Part shown: positions 13,502 to 23,200 of the stretch, piece after piece
Numbering within the stretch: the stretch's first letter is position 1
Layout of the letters: every line of letters begins with the position of its first letter
Assembly (NCBI GenBank): GCA_963771015.1
Contig: CAVYRN010000010.1
Coordinates: 1 to 64,000, forward strand
Length of the DNA stretch: 64,000 nt
Direction: 5' to 3'
Source of the DNA: CAVSJJ01 sp963771015
GTDB lineage: Bacteria; Actinomycetota; Actinomycetes; Actinomycetales; Dermatophilaceae
Made by a program: the position numbers and the translations under genes
The notes under the pieces: model-generated
Databases searched by the model: none
Told to the model about the DNA's origin: nothing
What the model saw: only the letters and a program-made list of their open reading frames with translations

Positions 13502-16500
13502 ATGGGCGATCTGATGCGGCCGATGCCGTTCGCACACCTCATGAACTGGGCGGTCGAGGAGCTGCGTCGCGAGGGGTCCGTCTTCGGGGTGCACTCGGGC
13601 CAGTTCTGGCGACCCGAGTCGGGACGCACGGCCGCGGACCCGTTCGGCAACTCCCTCGCCGCACCGGTCGGCCCGGCCGCCGGTCCCCAGACACAGCTCG
13701 CCAACAACATCGTCGCCGCCTATGTGGCGGGCGCGCGCTTTATGGAGCTCAAAACCGTGCAAATCATGGACGGTGAGGAGATCCGACAGGTCGTCGCAAA
13801 ACCCTGCATTGTTGCCGAGGACGAGGGATACAACTCCGAATGGTCGACGGAGCTGACCGTTCCCGAGGCTTTCGACGAGTATGTCAAGGCATATTTTGCC
13901 ATTGCCGTACTCGGTCAGGAGCTCGGCCTCGGCCCCATCGACCACGTCGCATTCAATATGAGCGTCGGATATGATCTGGCCGGCATCCGCAGCGACAAGC
14001 TCGACGCCTTCATCGAGGGAATGAAGGACGCGTCCGAGACGCCGATCTTCAAGGAATGTCGCGACTGGGTCGAAACCCATCTCGACGAGCTCTCGCATTT
14101 CACGAAGAACGACCTCGACGCGGTCGGCCCGACGATCAGCACGTCCGTCACGCTGTCGACGCTGCACGGCTGCCCGGCCGACGAGATCGAGCGCATCGCC
14201 TCCTACCTGCTGGAGGAGAAGGGGCTACACACCTTCGTCAAGTGCAACCCGACGATGCTCGGCTATGACGCGGCCCGCGAGGCGCTGGACCGGATCGGCT
14301 TCGACTACGTGTCCTTCGACGACCATCACTTCCGTGAGGACCTCCAGTACCCCGACGCCATCGCGATGTTCCGACGCCTCACCACCGCGGCGGACGGCCT
14401 CGGGCTGCGCTTCGGTGTCAAGCTGACGAACACCTTCCCCGTCGAGGTCACCGCGGGCGAGCTGCCGGCGGAGGAGATGTACATGTCGGGCCGCTCGCTC
14501 CTGCCCCTCTCCCTCTCCCTCGCGGCGAAGCTGTCGGCCGAGTTCGACGGCGCCCTGCCGATCTCGTTCTCCGGGGGCGTCGACGCCCTCAACGCCAACG
14601 ACCTCCTGGCGACCGGGATCCAGCCCGTCACCGTCGCCACGACGATTCTCAAGCCGGGCGGGGTGACCCGGTTCCGGCAGCTGGCCGACCGGGCCGCGCA
14701 GGTGATGACCGATGCCGGCCGTATCGATGTCGCGCTTCTCGAGGCGACGGTCGCGAAGGCCTTCGCGGACGAGCGCTACCACAAGCGCTACCGGGAGAAG
14801 GTCCGCTCGCGGAAGACGAGCTCGCCGCTGCCGCTCGTGGACTGTTTCAAGGCGCCCTGCCAGGACGGCGGCTGCCCGATCCACCAGCAGATCCCCGAGT
14901 ACCTCACCTTGGTGGCTGCCGGGAGGCTCACCGAGGCCTTCGACGTCATCGCCGTCGACAACACGGCGCCGACGATCACCGGGGTGCTGTGCTCGCAGCA
15001 GTGCCGCGACCACTGCACCCGCCTCGACTACGACCAGTCCATCGACATGCGCGGCGTCAAGCTCCTGGCCGCCGACGGCGCGCAGGACGCGTTCAACGCC
15101 GCCGCCACGACGCCTGCCCTCAAGACCGACCGGAAGGTCGCCGTCATCGGCGCCGGGCCGGCCGGCATCGCCGCCGCGATGTTCCTGCGCCGCAACGGGA
15201 TGGACGTCGATGTTCTCGAGAAGCTCGACGGTCCGTACGGGATCGTCCGTTACATCATCCCGAGCTTCCGGATCAGCCGTGAGCAGATCGAGCGCGACTA
15301 CCAGCTCGCCGTCGGGCTCGGGGTGCGCTTCCACTTCGGCGTCGACCCGGACTACTCCCTCGCCGAGCTGAAGAGGACCTACGCCCACGTCGTCATCGCG
15401 ACCGGCTCCTGGGGCCGGGGCGTGAGCCCCGTCCGGGAGGGCCAGGACAAGGTGGTCGACGCCCTCGACTTCCTGTGGCAGGCCAACAACGACGGTGGCG
15501 CCCGGGTCGGCAGGCGGGTCGCCGTCATCGGTGCCGGTGACGTGGCCATGGACTGCGTGCGCACCGCCCAGCGGACCCCGGGCGTCGAGGAGGCGATCAT
15601 CGTCTACCGGCGCACCGAGCCCTTCATGCCGGCGACCCAGCACGAGGTCAACATGGTCCGGGACGAGGGCATCACGATGCTGCAGCGGCTCGCCCCGATC
15701 TCGTTCGACGGGTCCGTCCTGCGCTGCGAGGAGATGGACCTGGGCGCGCTCGATGCCACCGGACGGCGGTCCGCCGTGGGTCGCGGAACGTATGTGGACC
15801 TGCCCTTCGACACCGTCATCGGAGCCACCGGCGCCACCATCGACACCAGTCGGTATGCCGCCGGCGGGCTGGCGCTCGACGACCGCGGCCGGGTGGTCCT
15901 CGACGAGAGCCACCAGTCCTCGCAGGAGAACGTCTACGTCGTCGGCGACGGCCGGCTCGGCCCCGACACGATCGTCCGGGCCATGGCGGACGCCAAGGTG
16001 GCGGCGAGCGCGATCCTGCGGGCCGAGGGCCTCGACATCGACTTCGAGCGACCCCGGACGGTCGACCATCTCGGCGAGGCGGAGCTCCTCGGTCGGCGCG
16101 GCCTCATGATCGCCACGATCAACGGCGCCCCGGAGGGCCATCGGTGCCTCGCATGCGACGAGGTGTGCGAGGTCTGCACCGAGGTCTGCCCCAACCGGGC
16201 CAACGTCGCGATCACGGTTCCGGGGTTCTCCGACCCCCGCCAGATCGTCCACATCGACGGGCTGTGCAACGAGTGCGGCAACTGCGGCACCTTCTGCCCG
16301 CACGCAGGCCTGCCCTACCTGGACAAGATCACGGTGTTCTGGGCGCGCGAGGACTTCGACGACTCGACGAACACCGGGTACCTCCAGCTCGCCGAGCACC
16401 GCTACCTCATCCGCGATGAGACCGGCGAGGTGTTCGAGCACACCATCGGCGATGACCGGCTCAGCGACGCCATGACGCGGGTCCTCGCCACCCTCGAGGA

Positions 16501-16546
16501 CCGCTACTCCTACCTGCTGGCCACAACCGGAGGTGTCCCCGCATGA
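13502..16546 (+). CDS. ygfK: YgfK-like flavin/iron-sulfur oxidoreductase (putative selenate reductase subunit family)
   Basis: A protein of 1014 residues matching E. coli YgfK (about 1030) nearly end to end. It starts MGDLMRPMPFAHLMNW. The N-terminal barrel-like domain has PVGPAAGPQTQLANNIV, ELKTVQIM, NMSVGYDLAGI, TLSTLHGCP and GVKLTNTFPVE. From about residue 445 a dihydropyrimidine-dehydrogenase/GltD-like part follows: cysteines in FKAPCQDGGCPIHQQIPEY and CSQQCRDHCTRLDYD, an FAD Rossmann motif VAVIGAGPAGIAAA (about 546), and a nucleotide motif VAVIGAGDVAMDC (about 673). A C-terminal two-cluster ferredoxin (CDEVCEVCTEVCPNRAN; CNECGNCGTFCPH) lies at about 880-935. It probably moves electrons from NAD(P)H through Fe-S centres to a purine-derived ring; the exact reaction is not settled. 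The ATG at 13502 follows GGAAGGGAG. It overlaps ssnA by 4 bases. Confidence 0.92.
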   Translation: MGDLMRPMPFAHLMNWAVEELRREGSVFGVHSGQFWRPESGRTAADPFGNSLAAPVGPAAGPQTQLANNIVAAYVAGARFMELKTVQIMDGEEIRQVVAKPCIVAEDEGYNSEWSTELTVPEAFDEYVKAYFAIAVLGQELGLGPIDHVAFNMSVGYDLAGIRSDKLDAFIEGMKDASETPIFKECRDWVETHLDELSHFTKNDLDAVGPTISTSVTLSTLHGCPADEIERIASYLLEEKGLHTFVKCNPTMLGYDAAREALDRIGFDYVSFDDHHFREDLQYPDAIAMFRRLTTAADGLGLRFGVKLTNTFPVEVTAGELPAEEMYMSGRSLLPLSLSLAAKLSAEFDGALPISFSGGVDALNANDLLATGIQPVTVATTILKPGGVTRFRQLADRAAQVMTDAGRIDVALLEATVAKAFADERYHKRYREKVRSRKTSSPLPLVDCFKAPCQDGGCPIHQQIPEYLTLVAAGRLTEAFDVIAVDNTAPTITGVLCSQQCRDHCTRLDYDQSIDMRGVKLLAADGAQDAFNAAATTPALKTDRKVAVIGAGPAGIAAAMFLRRNGMDVDVLEKLDGPYGIVRYIIPSFRISREQIERDYQLAVGLGVRFHFGVDPDYSLAELKRTYAHVVIATGSWGRGVSPVREGQDKVVDALDFLWQANNDGGARVGRRVAVIGAGDVAMDCVRTAQRTPGVEEAIIVYRRTEPFMPATQHEVNMVRDEGITMLQRLAPISFDGSVLRCEEMDLGALDATGRRSAVGRGTYVDLPFDTVIGATGATIDTSRYAAGGLALDDRGRVVLDESHQSSQENVYVVGDGRLGPDTIVRAMADAKVAASAILRAEGLDIDFERPRTVDHLGEAELLGRRGLMIATINGAPEGHRCLACDEVCEVCTEVCPNRANVAITVPGFSDPRQIVHIDGLCNECGNCGTFCPHAGLPYLDKITVFWAREDFDDSTNTGYLQLAEHRYLIRDETGEVFEHTIGDDRLSDAMTRVLATLEDRYSYLLATTGGVPA

Positions 16547-17865
16547 TCATCGGCAACGGCCCGGTCCTGACCAACGACGCCGACCGCCCCTTCGTCGAGA
16601 GCGGCGCCGTCGTCGTCCAGGACGACACGATCGTGGCCGTCGGCCCGCTGGCCGAGCTGCGGGCGGCATACCCTGACGAGGTGCTCGTCGACGTCGAGGG
16701 GCGGCTCATCATGCCGGGCCTGATCAACGCGCACACCCACGCGTACAGCGCGTACGCGCGGGGCATGGCGGTCCACCGCCCGACCGGCGACTTCACCCAG
16801 ATCCTCGAGAACCTGTGGTGGCGGCTGGACCGGATGCTCGAGCTCGAGGACGTCGAGCTCAACGCGGCGACGACGTTCGTCGAGTCGCTCCGCAACGGGG
16901 TGACGACGGTCATCGACCACCACTCCAGCCCGAATGCCGTGAGCGGCTCGCTACCGACGATGGCGGCGGTGGCGCGCCAGGTCGGCATCCGGAGCGTGCT
17001 GTGCTACGAGGCCTCCGACCGCGACGGCGCGGCGGTGCTCGCGGCGGCACTGGCCGAGAACGCCGAGTTCATGAAGGCCGCCAACGTCGACGGGCAGGAC
17101 CTCGTCAAGGGCCTGTTCGGGCTGCACGCATCCTTCACGCTGTCCGAGGCCAGCCTGGACGCGGCCGCCGCGGCCAAGGACGGTCTGACCGGCGGGTTCC
17201 ACATCCACGTCGCCGAGGGCGAGGGCGACGAGACCGACTCGGTGGACAGGTACGGGAAGCGCATCGTCACCCGGCTGAACGACCACGGGATGCTCGGCCC
17301 CGGCACCATTGCGGCGCACTGCATCCACGCCGACGGCGACGAGCTCGACCTGCTCCTCGAGACGGACACCAACGTCGTCCACAACCCGCACTCCAACATG
17401 GGCAACGCCGTCGGCGTCGCCCCCGTCGTCGAGATGCTCCGCCGCGGACTGCGCGTCGGCCTCGGGACCGATGCCTACACGGCCGACATGTTCGCCTCGG
17501 CCCAGGTGGCCAAGATCCTCCAGAGCCTCCACCTGTCCGACCCGGCCGTCGGGTTCGGCCAGGCGATCGAGGCGCTGTTCACCAACAACCCGAGGATCTG
17601 CACCAACTTCTTCGCCAAGCCGGTCGGGATCCTCGCTGCCGGCGGGTACGCCGACCTCATCACCCTCGACTACCGCCCCTTCACCCCCTTCAACGGCGAC
17701 ACCGCGTGGGGACACGTCATCTTCGGGATGAGCGGGGGTTTGGTCCGGGACGCGATGGTGGCCGGTGCCTGGGCGATGCGAGACCGAGAGATCCTGGGCC
17801 TGGACGAGGCCCGGCTCGATGCCCGGTCGACCGAGCGCGCACCCCGAGTGTGGGCAGCCCTGTGA
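16543..17865 (+). CDS. ssnA: SsnA-like aminohydrolase
   Basis: A 440-residue amidohydrolase-superfamily enzyme of the SsnA/chlorohydrolase-like branch. The metal ligands are visible: HTH in PGLINAHTHAYSAYARGM, H in FHIHVAEGEGDE, H in AAHCIHADGDE, and D in GLGTDAYTADMF, with NVVHNPHSNMGNAVGVAP between. It is next to ygfK as in E. coli, where the pair belongs to the purine-degradation cluster; a hydrolytic step on a ring or ureido intermediate is inferred. The ATG start overlaps the ygfK stop (ATGA), so the two are translationally coupled. Forty bases separate it from hyuA. Confidence 0.9.
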   Translation: MIIGNGPVLTNDADRPFVESGAVVVQDDTIVAVGPLAELRAAYPDEVLVDVEGRLIMPGLINAHTHAYSAYARGMAVHRPTGDFTQILENLWWRLDRMLELEDVELNAATTFVESLRNGVTTVIDHHSSPNAVSGSLPTMAAVARQVGIRSVLCYEASDRDGAAVLAAALAENAEFMKAANVDGQDLVKGLFGLHASFTLSEASLDAAAAAKDGLTGGFHIHVAEGEGDETDSVDRYGKRIVTRLNDHGMLGPGTIAAHCIHADGDELDLLLETDTNVVHNPHSNMGNAVGVAPVVEMLRRGLRVGLGTDAYTADMFASAQVAKILQSLHLSDPAVGFGQAIEALFTNNPRICTNFFAKPVGILAAGGYADLITLDYRPFTPFNGDTAWGHVIFGMSGGLVRDAMVAGAWAMRDREILGLDEARLDARSTERAPRVWAAL

Positions 17866-17905
17866 TGCGGACCGGGCACGCGCCGACCATGGGGGCCTGT
17901 CGACC

Positions 17906-19309
17906 ATGACGGTGCTCCTCCACGGCGGAACGGTGGTCAGCGCGACGCAGTCGCGACCGGCCGATGTCCGCATCGCCGACGGCGTCATCACCGAGGTCGG
18001 GCAGCTCACCGCCGGCCCCGAGGACGAGGTCGTCGACTGCACCGGATGCCTGCTCGTCCCGGGCGGCATCGACACCCACACCCACCTCGACCTCGAGGCC
18101 GGCACCACGGTGACGGCCGATGACTTCGCCACCGGGACCCGCGCGGCCCTGGCCGGGGGCACCACGACCATCCTCGACTTCGCGACCCAGTTCCACGGCG
18201 AGTCGCTCCAGCACGGCCTCACCCGCTGGCACGAGAAGGCCGACGGCAACGCGGTATGCGACTACGGGTTCCACCTCGCGATGACCGAGTGGAAGCCCGA
18301 GTTCGCCGAGCAGATGTCCGCGATGGCCGACGCCGGCGTCACGTCCTTCAAGCTGTACATGGCCTACCGGCACTCGATGATGGTCGAGGACGACGAGATC
18401 TATGCCGCACTGGCGGCGAGCGCCGCCCTCGGCGCGACGATCGGGTTCCACTGCGAGAACGGACGGGTCATCGACGCCCTCATCCAGGACGAGCTCGCCC
18501 AGGGGCATACCGGCGCCTACTGGCACCAGCGCACCCGGCCGCCGGAGCTCGAGGCCGAGGCGCTCAACCGACTGACGACGATCGCCGCCCTCAACGACGC
18601 ACCCCACTACGTCGTGCACCTGAGCGCCAAGCAGTCGCTCGACGTGCTCCGCGACGTGCGGTCGCGAGGCAGCCGGGTCATCGCGGAGACCTGCCCGCAG
18701 TACCTCGTCCTCGACAACCGCGCCTACGGTGCCCCCGCGGCCGACGCGGCCGGGGAGCTCGAGGCTCGCCAGGCCGTGATGAGCCCACCGCTTCGCACCC
18801 CCGACCACCGCGACGCGCTGTGGCTGGCGCTGGCCGGCGGAGACATCCAGTTCGTCGGCACCGACCACTGCTCCTTCGACATCGCCGGACAGAAGGACGC
18901 TGCGCCCGACTTCAGCAAGGTGCCGAACGGGGCGCCGGGCATCGAGCTGCGGATGGTCCTGCTCTACTCCGAGGGGGTCGCAGCCGGACGGCTCACCCCG
19001 GAGAGGTACGTCGCGGTGACATCGGAGAACGCCGCGCGGCACTTCGGGATCTACCCCCGCAAGGGCGCCATCGCCCCGGGAAGCGACGGCGACATCGTCG
19101 TCATCGACCCCACCCCGCGGTGGACCGTCCGCCACGCCGACCTCCACGAGAACGTCGACCACACGCCCTACGCCGGCCTCGAGCTTCGAGGACGGGTGCG
19201 TGACGTCCTCCTCCGCGGTCGGCGGCTCGTCCACGACGGCGTGCTGCGACCCGATCTCCCGCCCGGACGGTTCGTCCGGTGCGGCCGCCCAGACGACGAC
19301 ATCCGCTAG
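17906..19309 (+). CDS. hyuA: Dihydropyrimidinase/hydantoinase-like cyclic amidohydrolase (HyuA/YgeZ)
   Basis: A 467-residue zinc hydrolase opening cyclic amides or ureides. Dihydropyrimidinase signatures are in order: PGGIDTHTHLDLEAG (HxH), the carbamylated-lysine region TSFKLYMAYRHSMMV, FHCENGRVID, YVVHLSAKQSL, ETCPQYLVLD, and FVGTDHCSFD with the catalytic Asp. KNG-like substrate-loop residues occur as KVPNGAPGIELRM. The start is the ATG at 17906; the longer open frame reaching back to 17765 overlaps ssnA and shows no family similarity. In the E. coli cluster the equivalent gene is required with ssnA and ygfK for purine use; here it is third in ygfK-ssnA-hyuA-xdhD. Confidence 0.9.
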   Translation: MTVLLHGGTVVSATQSRPADVRIADGVITEVGQLTAGPEDEVVDCTGCLLVPGGIDTHTHLDLEAGTTVTADDFATGTRAALAGGTTTILDFATQFHGESLQHGLTRWHEKADGNAVCDYGFHLAMTEWKPEFAEQMSAMADAGVTSFKLYMAYRHSMMVEDDEIYAALAASAALGATIGFHCENGRVIDALIQDELAQGHTGAYWHQRTRPPELEAEALNRLTTIAALNDAPHYVVHLSAKQSLDVLRDVRSRGSRVIAETCPQYLVLDNRAYGAPAADAAGELEARQAVMSPPLRTPDHRDALWLALAGGDIQFVGTDHCSFDIAGQKDAAPDFSKVPNGAPGIELRMVLLYSEGVAAGRLTPERYVAVTSENAARHFGIYPRKGAIAPGSDGDIVVIDPTPRWTVRHADLHENVDHTPYAGLELRGRVRDVLLRGRRLVHDGVLRPDLPPGRFVRCGRPDDDIR

Positions 19310-19370
19310 CCGCAGACCGAGACGCAGACGAGACGTCGACGAGCCTCTATCCGACGAAGGAGCACACGCC

Positions 19371-21956
19371 ATGAAGATCACGGTGAACGGAACCGAGCAC
19401 GACGTGAGCGGTGACAAGCCGCTCATCCGGGCGCTCCGGGACGAGATCGGCGACCTGACCGTCAAGGAGGGCTGCGACGACGGCTCCTGCGGGACGTGCG
19501 TCGTCCTCGTCGACGGCAAGCTGGTCAAGTCCTGCACCCGGCAGGCCGAGAGCGTCGAGGGCCACGACGTCGTCACGACCGTCGGCCTCACCGAGCGGGA
19601 GAAGCAGGTCTACACCCACGCCTACGGCGAGACCGGCGCGGTCCAGTGTGGCTTCTGCACGCCGGGCATGGTCATGGCGTCCAAGGCCCTTCTCGACAAG
19701 AACCCGGAGCCGACGAGGGACGACGTCACCAAGGCGATCCGCAGCGACCTCTGCCGATGCACGGGCTACCGCCAGATCGTCGACGCCGTCATGCTCTCGG
19801 CCGACCTGTTCCGCACCGGCGAGACGCCGGTGACGTCCACCGAGCGGTGGCGCGTATCCGACAGCGCGGCGCGACCCGACGTCGAGGAGAAGGTGCTCGG
19901 GACCGGCAAGTTCGCCGACGACATCCGGCTCCCGGGGATGGTCTTCGCCAAGGCGCTGCGCTCGCCCAGCCCCCGCGGGCTGGTCCGGGGCCTCGACGTC
20001 TCGAGGGCCAAGGCCCACCCCAGCTGCCTTGCCGTGCTCACGGCCGAAGATGTGCCGGAGAACAAGATCGGCCACATCGTCAACGACTGGGACGTCATGA
20101 TCCGGGTCGGCGAGCACACCCGCTACGTCGGCGACGCGATCGCTCTCGTCGCCAGCGACGACGAGAGCATGCTCGAGGAGATCATCGGGCTCATCGACCT
20201 CGACTACGAGGCGCTGCCCCCGGTCACCTCACCCCAGCAGGCACTCAGCCCGGACGCCCCCTTGGTGCACAGCAAGGGCAACGTCCTCGACGTCGAGCAC
20301 GTCAAGCGTGGCAACCCCGACGCGGCGATCCGCTCGTCGGCATACTCCGTCACCCGGAAGTTCAAGACGCCGTGGCAGGAGCACGCCTTCATGGAGCCCG
20401 AGGCGGCTGTTGCCGAGCCGTACGGTGACGGGCTGAAGCTCTACACCTCGAGCCAGTCGGTCTACGACGAGCAGCACGAGATCTCCCGGATGCTGAGGCT
20501 TCCGCCGGAGAAGATCCGCTCGACCGCGACGCTCGTCGGCGGCGGCTTCGGCGGCAAGGAGGACATGAGCGTCCAGCACCACGCCGCCCTGATGGCCTGG
20601 CACCTGGGGCGCCCGGTGAAGGTGAGGTTCTCCCGCACCGAGAGCCTGAACTACCACGTCAAGCGCCACCCGATGGACATGGAGTTCACCGTGGCCTGCG
20701 ACGAGGAGGGCAGGCTCACCGCGGTCAAGGTCATCATCCTCTCGGACACGGGGGCCTACGCCTCACTCGGTGGTCCCGTCCTGCAGCGGGCGTGCACGCA
20801 TGCCGGCGGCCCGTACGTCGTCCCCAACTTCGAGGTCCTCGGGCTGGCCCTCTACACGAACAACCCCGTCTCGGGCGCGTTCCGCGGGTTCGGGGTCGTC
20901 CAGAGCCAGTTCGCGATGGAGAGCTGCCTCAACGAGCTGGCCGAGATGTCCGGCCATGACCCGTGGGAGATCCGGTACCTCAACGTCGTCCGCCCCGGCG
21001 ACTCCCTGCCCAACGGGCAGATCGCCGACGAGTCCACGGGGATCGCCGAGGTCCTCGAGGACATCAAGGGTGACTTCTACGCCCACCCGAACTCCGGACT
21101 CGCGATCGCGCACAAGAACACCGGCATCGGCGTCGGGCTGCCCGACGCCGGTCGCTGCATCCTCTCGGTCGAGGATGAGGTGGTCCACATCCGGACGTCG
21201 GCGGCCTGCATGGGCCAGGGTGTCGCGCAGGTCGTCATTCACGTCCTGTCCGAGACCGTCGACCTGCGCCCCGACCAGATCGTCCACGAGCAGCCCGATA
21301 CCGAGCGCACTCCCGACAGCGGCACCTCGACCGGGTCCCGGCAGACGCTGTTCACCGGTGAGGCGACCCGGCTCGCGGCGGTCCAGCTCCGCGACGCCCT
21401 CGAGGAGGCCGACGGCGACCTGGCCCGGCTCGAGGGCATGCAGTGGTACGGCGAGTTCTTCCCCGAGACCGACCCGATCGACTCGCCGAAGGAGCACCCC
21501 AAGAGCCACGTCGGCTACGGGTTCGGCGCCCAGATGATCACGCTCGACGACAGCGGGGAGGTCGAGAAGGTCCTCGCCGTCTACGACGTCGGGACGGTCA
21601 TGAACGAGCAGTCCGCCATCGGGCAGATCGAGGGCGGCGTGATGATGGGCCTCGGCTACGCCCTCACCGAGGAGTTCGTCGTCGAGGACGGCGTCCCGAA
21701 GACCCGCTACGGCCAGCTCGGCCTGCTGCGGCCGAACAAGATGCCGCCGGTCGAGGTTCGGTTCGTCCGAGGCCCGGGCGCGCTGCCCTACGCCTACGGC
21801 GCCAAGGGCATGGGCGAGATCTGCCTGATCCCGACCGCTCCGGCCACGGCCCAGGCCTACTACCTGCGTGACGGCAAGCGGCGCTACCGACTGCCGCTGG
21901 AGGACACGGCATACCGGCGTCCGCCGCGCACGCCCGCCCCCGCGACCGAGCACTGA
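19371..21956 (+). CDS. xdhD: XdhD-like molybdenum hydroxylase with fused 2Fe-2S domain
   Basis: An 861-residue fusion of an iron-sulfur subunit and a molybdopterin subunit. N-terminal cluster cysteines are C35, C40, C43 and C55; the second cluster uses C93, C96, C128 and C130 (QCGFCTPGM, CRCTGY). From about residue 160 the molybdenum part has TGKFADDI, YVGDAIALVA, EHAFMEPEA, LVGGGFGGKEDM, AFRGFGV, ACMGQGVAQV and, near 815, GAKGMGEICLIP with the catalytic glutamate. E. coli XdhD has the same layout and works with the FAD protein YgfM; no YgfM-like gene is present here. The ATG at 19371 has a GAAGGAG ribosome site 8 bases upstream. Purine hydroxylation, or its reverse, is inferred. Last gene of the operon, 61 bases after hyuA. 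Confidence 0.9.
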   Translation: MKITVNGTEHDVSGDKPLIRALRDEIGDLTVKEGCDDGSCGTCVVLVDGKLVKSCTRQAESVEGHDVVTTVGLTEREKQVYTHAYGETGAVQCGFCTPGMVMASKALLDKNPEPTRDDVTKAIRSDLCRCTGYRQIVDAVMLSADLFRTGETPVTSTERWRVSDSAARPDVEEKVLGTGKFADDIRLPGMVFAKALRSPSPRGLVRGLDVSRAKAHPSCLAVLTAEDVPENKIGHIVNDWDVMIRVGEHTRYVGDAIALVASDDESMLEEIIGLIDLDYEALPPVTSPQQALSPDAPLVHSKGNVLDVEHVKRGNPDAAIRSSAYSVTRKFKTPWQEHAFMEPEAAVAEPYGDGLKLYTSSQSVYDEQHEISRMLRLPPEKIRSTATLVGGGFGGKEDMSVQHHAALMAWHLGRPVKVRFSRTESLNYHVKRHPMDMEFTVACDEEGRLTAVKVIILSDTGAYASLGGPVLQRACTHAGGPYVVPNFEVLGLALYTNNPVSGAFRGFGVVQSQFAMESCLNELAEMSGHDPWEIRYLNVVRPGDSLPNGQIADESTGIAEVLEDIKGDFYAHPNSGLAIAHKNTGIGVGLPDAGRCILSVEDEVVHIRTSAACMGQGVAQVVIHVLSETVDLRPDQIVHEQPDTERTPDSGTSTGSRQTLFTGEATRLAAVQLRDALEEADGDLARLEGMQWYGEFFPETDPIDSPKEHPKSHVGYGFGAQMITLDDSGEVEKVLAVYDVGTVMNEQSAIGQIEGGVMMGLGYALTEEFVVEDGVPKTRYGQLGLLRPNKMPPVEVRFVRGPGALPYAYGAKGMGEICLIPTAPATAQAYYLRDGKRRYRLPLEDTAYRRPPRTPAPATEH

Positions 21957-21974
21957 CCGACCCCGCCAGGAAGG

Positions 21975-22014
21975 GTCGGCGGCCGGCCGGAGCATCGTCC
22001 GGACGGCCGCCGAC
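21975..22014. terminator. Bidirectional terminator between xdhD and ygeX
   Basis: A 17-bp stem with one mismatch: GTCGGCGGCCG (21975-21985) pairs with CGGCCGCCGAC (22004-22014), extended by CCGGA/TCCGG around the loop GCATCG (21992-21997). It lies between convergent xdhD and ygeX stops, 18 bases after the former and 10 before the latter. Confidence 0.75.
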
Positions 22015-22024
22015 GCCGTCCGGC

Positions 22025-23200
22025 TCAGCCGGCCGGCGCGCCCACGATGCGCTCGTAGCCGGCTGGGTCCGTGGGGCCCTCGGTCAGGAAGAGCAGCACG
22101 TCGTCGTCAGCACCGACGCCGAGCTCGTGGCCGTGGGCGATCAGGCCCGCGAGGCCGGCCGCGCCGCTCTCGCCGACCGCGAGGCCGTCCTGGTGAAGGA
22201 GGCGCATGGCCTCCTCGGCGTCGAGGTCGGACACCGACGCGAAGACGTCGTAGCCGTGGAGGACGTCATCCCACGCGACGACCGACGGCGTGCCGCAGTT
22301 GAGGCCGGCCATGATCGAGTCCTGCGGGCCGGGGATCGTCAGGATCTCGCCGACCGACGCGCTGACCATCACGCAGTCGGCGCTCGTCGGCTCGACCCCG
22401 ACGAGCAGCCGGGCCGGACGGGGCGCGAACGCCCGGGTGACGGCGGCGGCGAAGGCCCCGACCCCCATCTGTACGACGACGACCGTCGGCTCGGGCGCCC
22501 GACCCGCGTCGATCTCACCGGTGACCTCGCTGAGGAGGGTCGAGTACCCGTCGATGACCCACCGCGGGGTGTCGCCGTATCCCTCCCACGAGGTGTCCGA
22601 GATCACGACGTGCAGGTCGTCGGCGAGGGCTGCGCTCGCGGCGATCGCCTCGTCGTAGCCGCCGTCGACGACGCGGACCTCGGCGCCCTCGCCCGCGATG
22701 GCGTCGATCCGGCTGTCGGCCGTGCCGGCCGGGACGAGGATGAGCGCCGCGAGGCCGAGCAGCTTGGCCATCCGGGCCACCCCCCGGCCGTGGTTGCCGT
22801 CCGTGGCCGCGACGAGGGTCAGGGCGATTCCGGAGCGGTCGATGGCGTTCTTGAGCGTGGCGAGCGTGGGCTCGTCTCCCGGGTACTCCCCGAGGTGGGC
22901 CAGGACGGTCCGGCAGGTCGCCCAGGAGGCGCCGAGGATCTTGAACGACGGCATCCCGAGACGGTGCGACTCGTCCTTCACGTGGACCGAGCGCACGCCC
23001 AGCCGCGCGGCGGTGTGCGGAGCCGAGCGCAGCGGCGTGGGGGCGAAGCCCGGCATCGACGGGTGGAAGCTGGGGGCGGCTGCGCCCGCGGCGGCCACCC
23101 GGGCGCGGTCGACGTGGGGGTTGCGGAGGACCCGTGACGTGCCCCGAACGGGGTCGACCGCCTCCGGGGCGAGCACTCCTTGGGTACTACCTACTGTCAT
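22025..23200 (-). CDS. ygeX: 2,3-Diaminopropionate ammonia-lyase
   Basis: A 391-residue PLP enzyme (fold type II) converting 2,3-diaminopropionate to pyruvate and two ammonia. The PLP lysine lies in PSFKILGASWA. The family stretch LTLVAATDGNHGRGVARMAKLLGL, the phosphate-binding region QMGVGAFAAAVTRAF, and VGVEPTSADCVMVS, IMAGLNCGTPSVVAW and VGESGAAGLAG all match diaminopropionate ammonia-lyases closely. The length is that of E. coli YgeX (398). The ATG overlaps the stop of the upstream unknown ORF (ATGA), so the two are translationally coupled. It would catalyse the final, pyruvate-yielding step of the island's pathway, which makes it the best single marker of what the pathway produces. Confidence 0.93.
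   Translation of the reverse strand: MTVGSTQGVLAPEAVDPVRGTSRVLRNPHVDRARVAAAGAAAPSFHPSMPGFAPTPLRSAPHTAARLGVRSVHVKDESHRLGMPSFKILGASWATCRTVLAHLGEYPGDEPTLATLKNAIDRSGIALTLVAATDGNHGRGVARMAKLLGLAALILVPAGTADSRIDAIAGEGAEVRVVDGGYDEAIAASAALADDLHVVISDTSWEGYGDTPRWVIDGYSTLLSEVTGEIDAGRAPEPTVVVVQMGVGAFAAAVTRAFAPRPARLLVGVEPTSADCVMVSASVGEILTIPGPQDSIMAGLNCGTPSVVAWDDVLHGYDVFASVSDLDAEEAMRLLHQDGLAVGESGAAGLAGLIAHGHELGVGADDDVLLFLTEGPTDPAGYERIVGAPAG

Noticed and set aside
14225..16441. A 738-codon - strand open frame
   Set aside because: Antisense shadow of ygfK.
19200..19370. Upstream extension of xdhD
   Set aside because: It overlaps the end of hyuA in another frame and lacks similarity; the ribosome site supports 19371.
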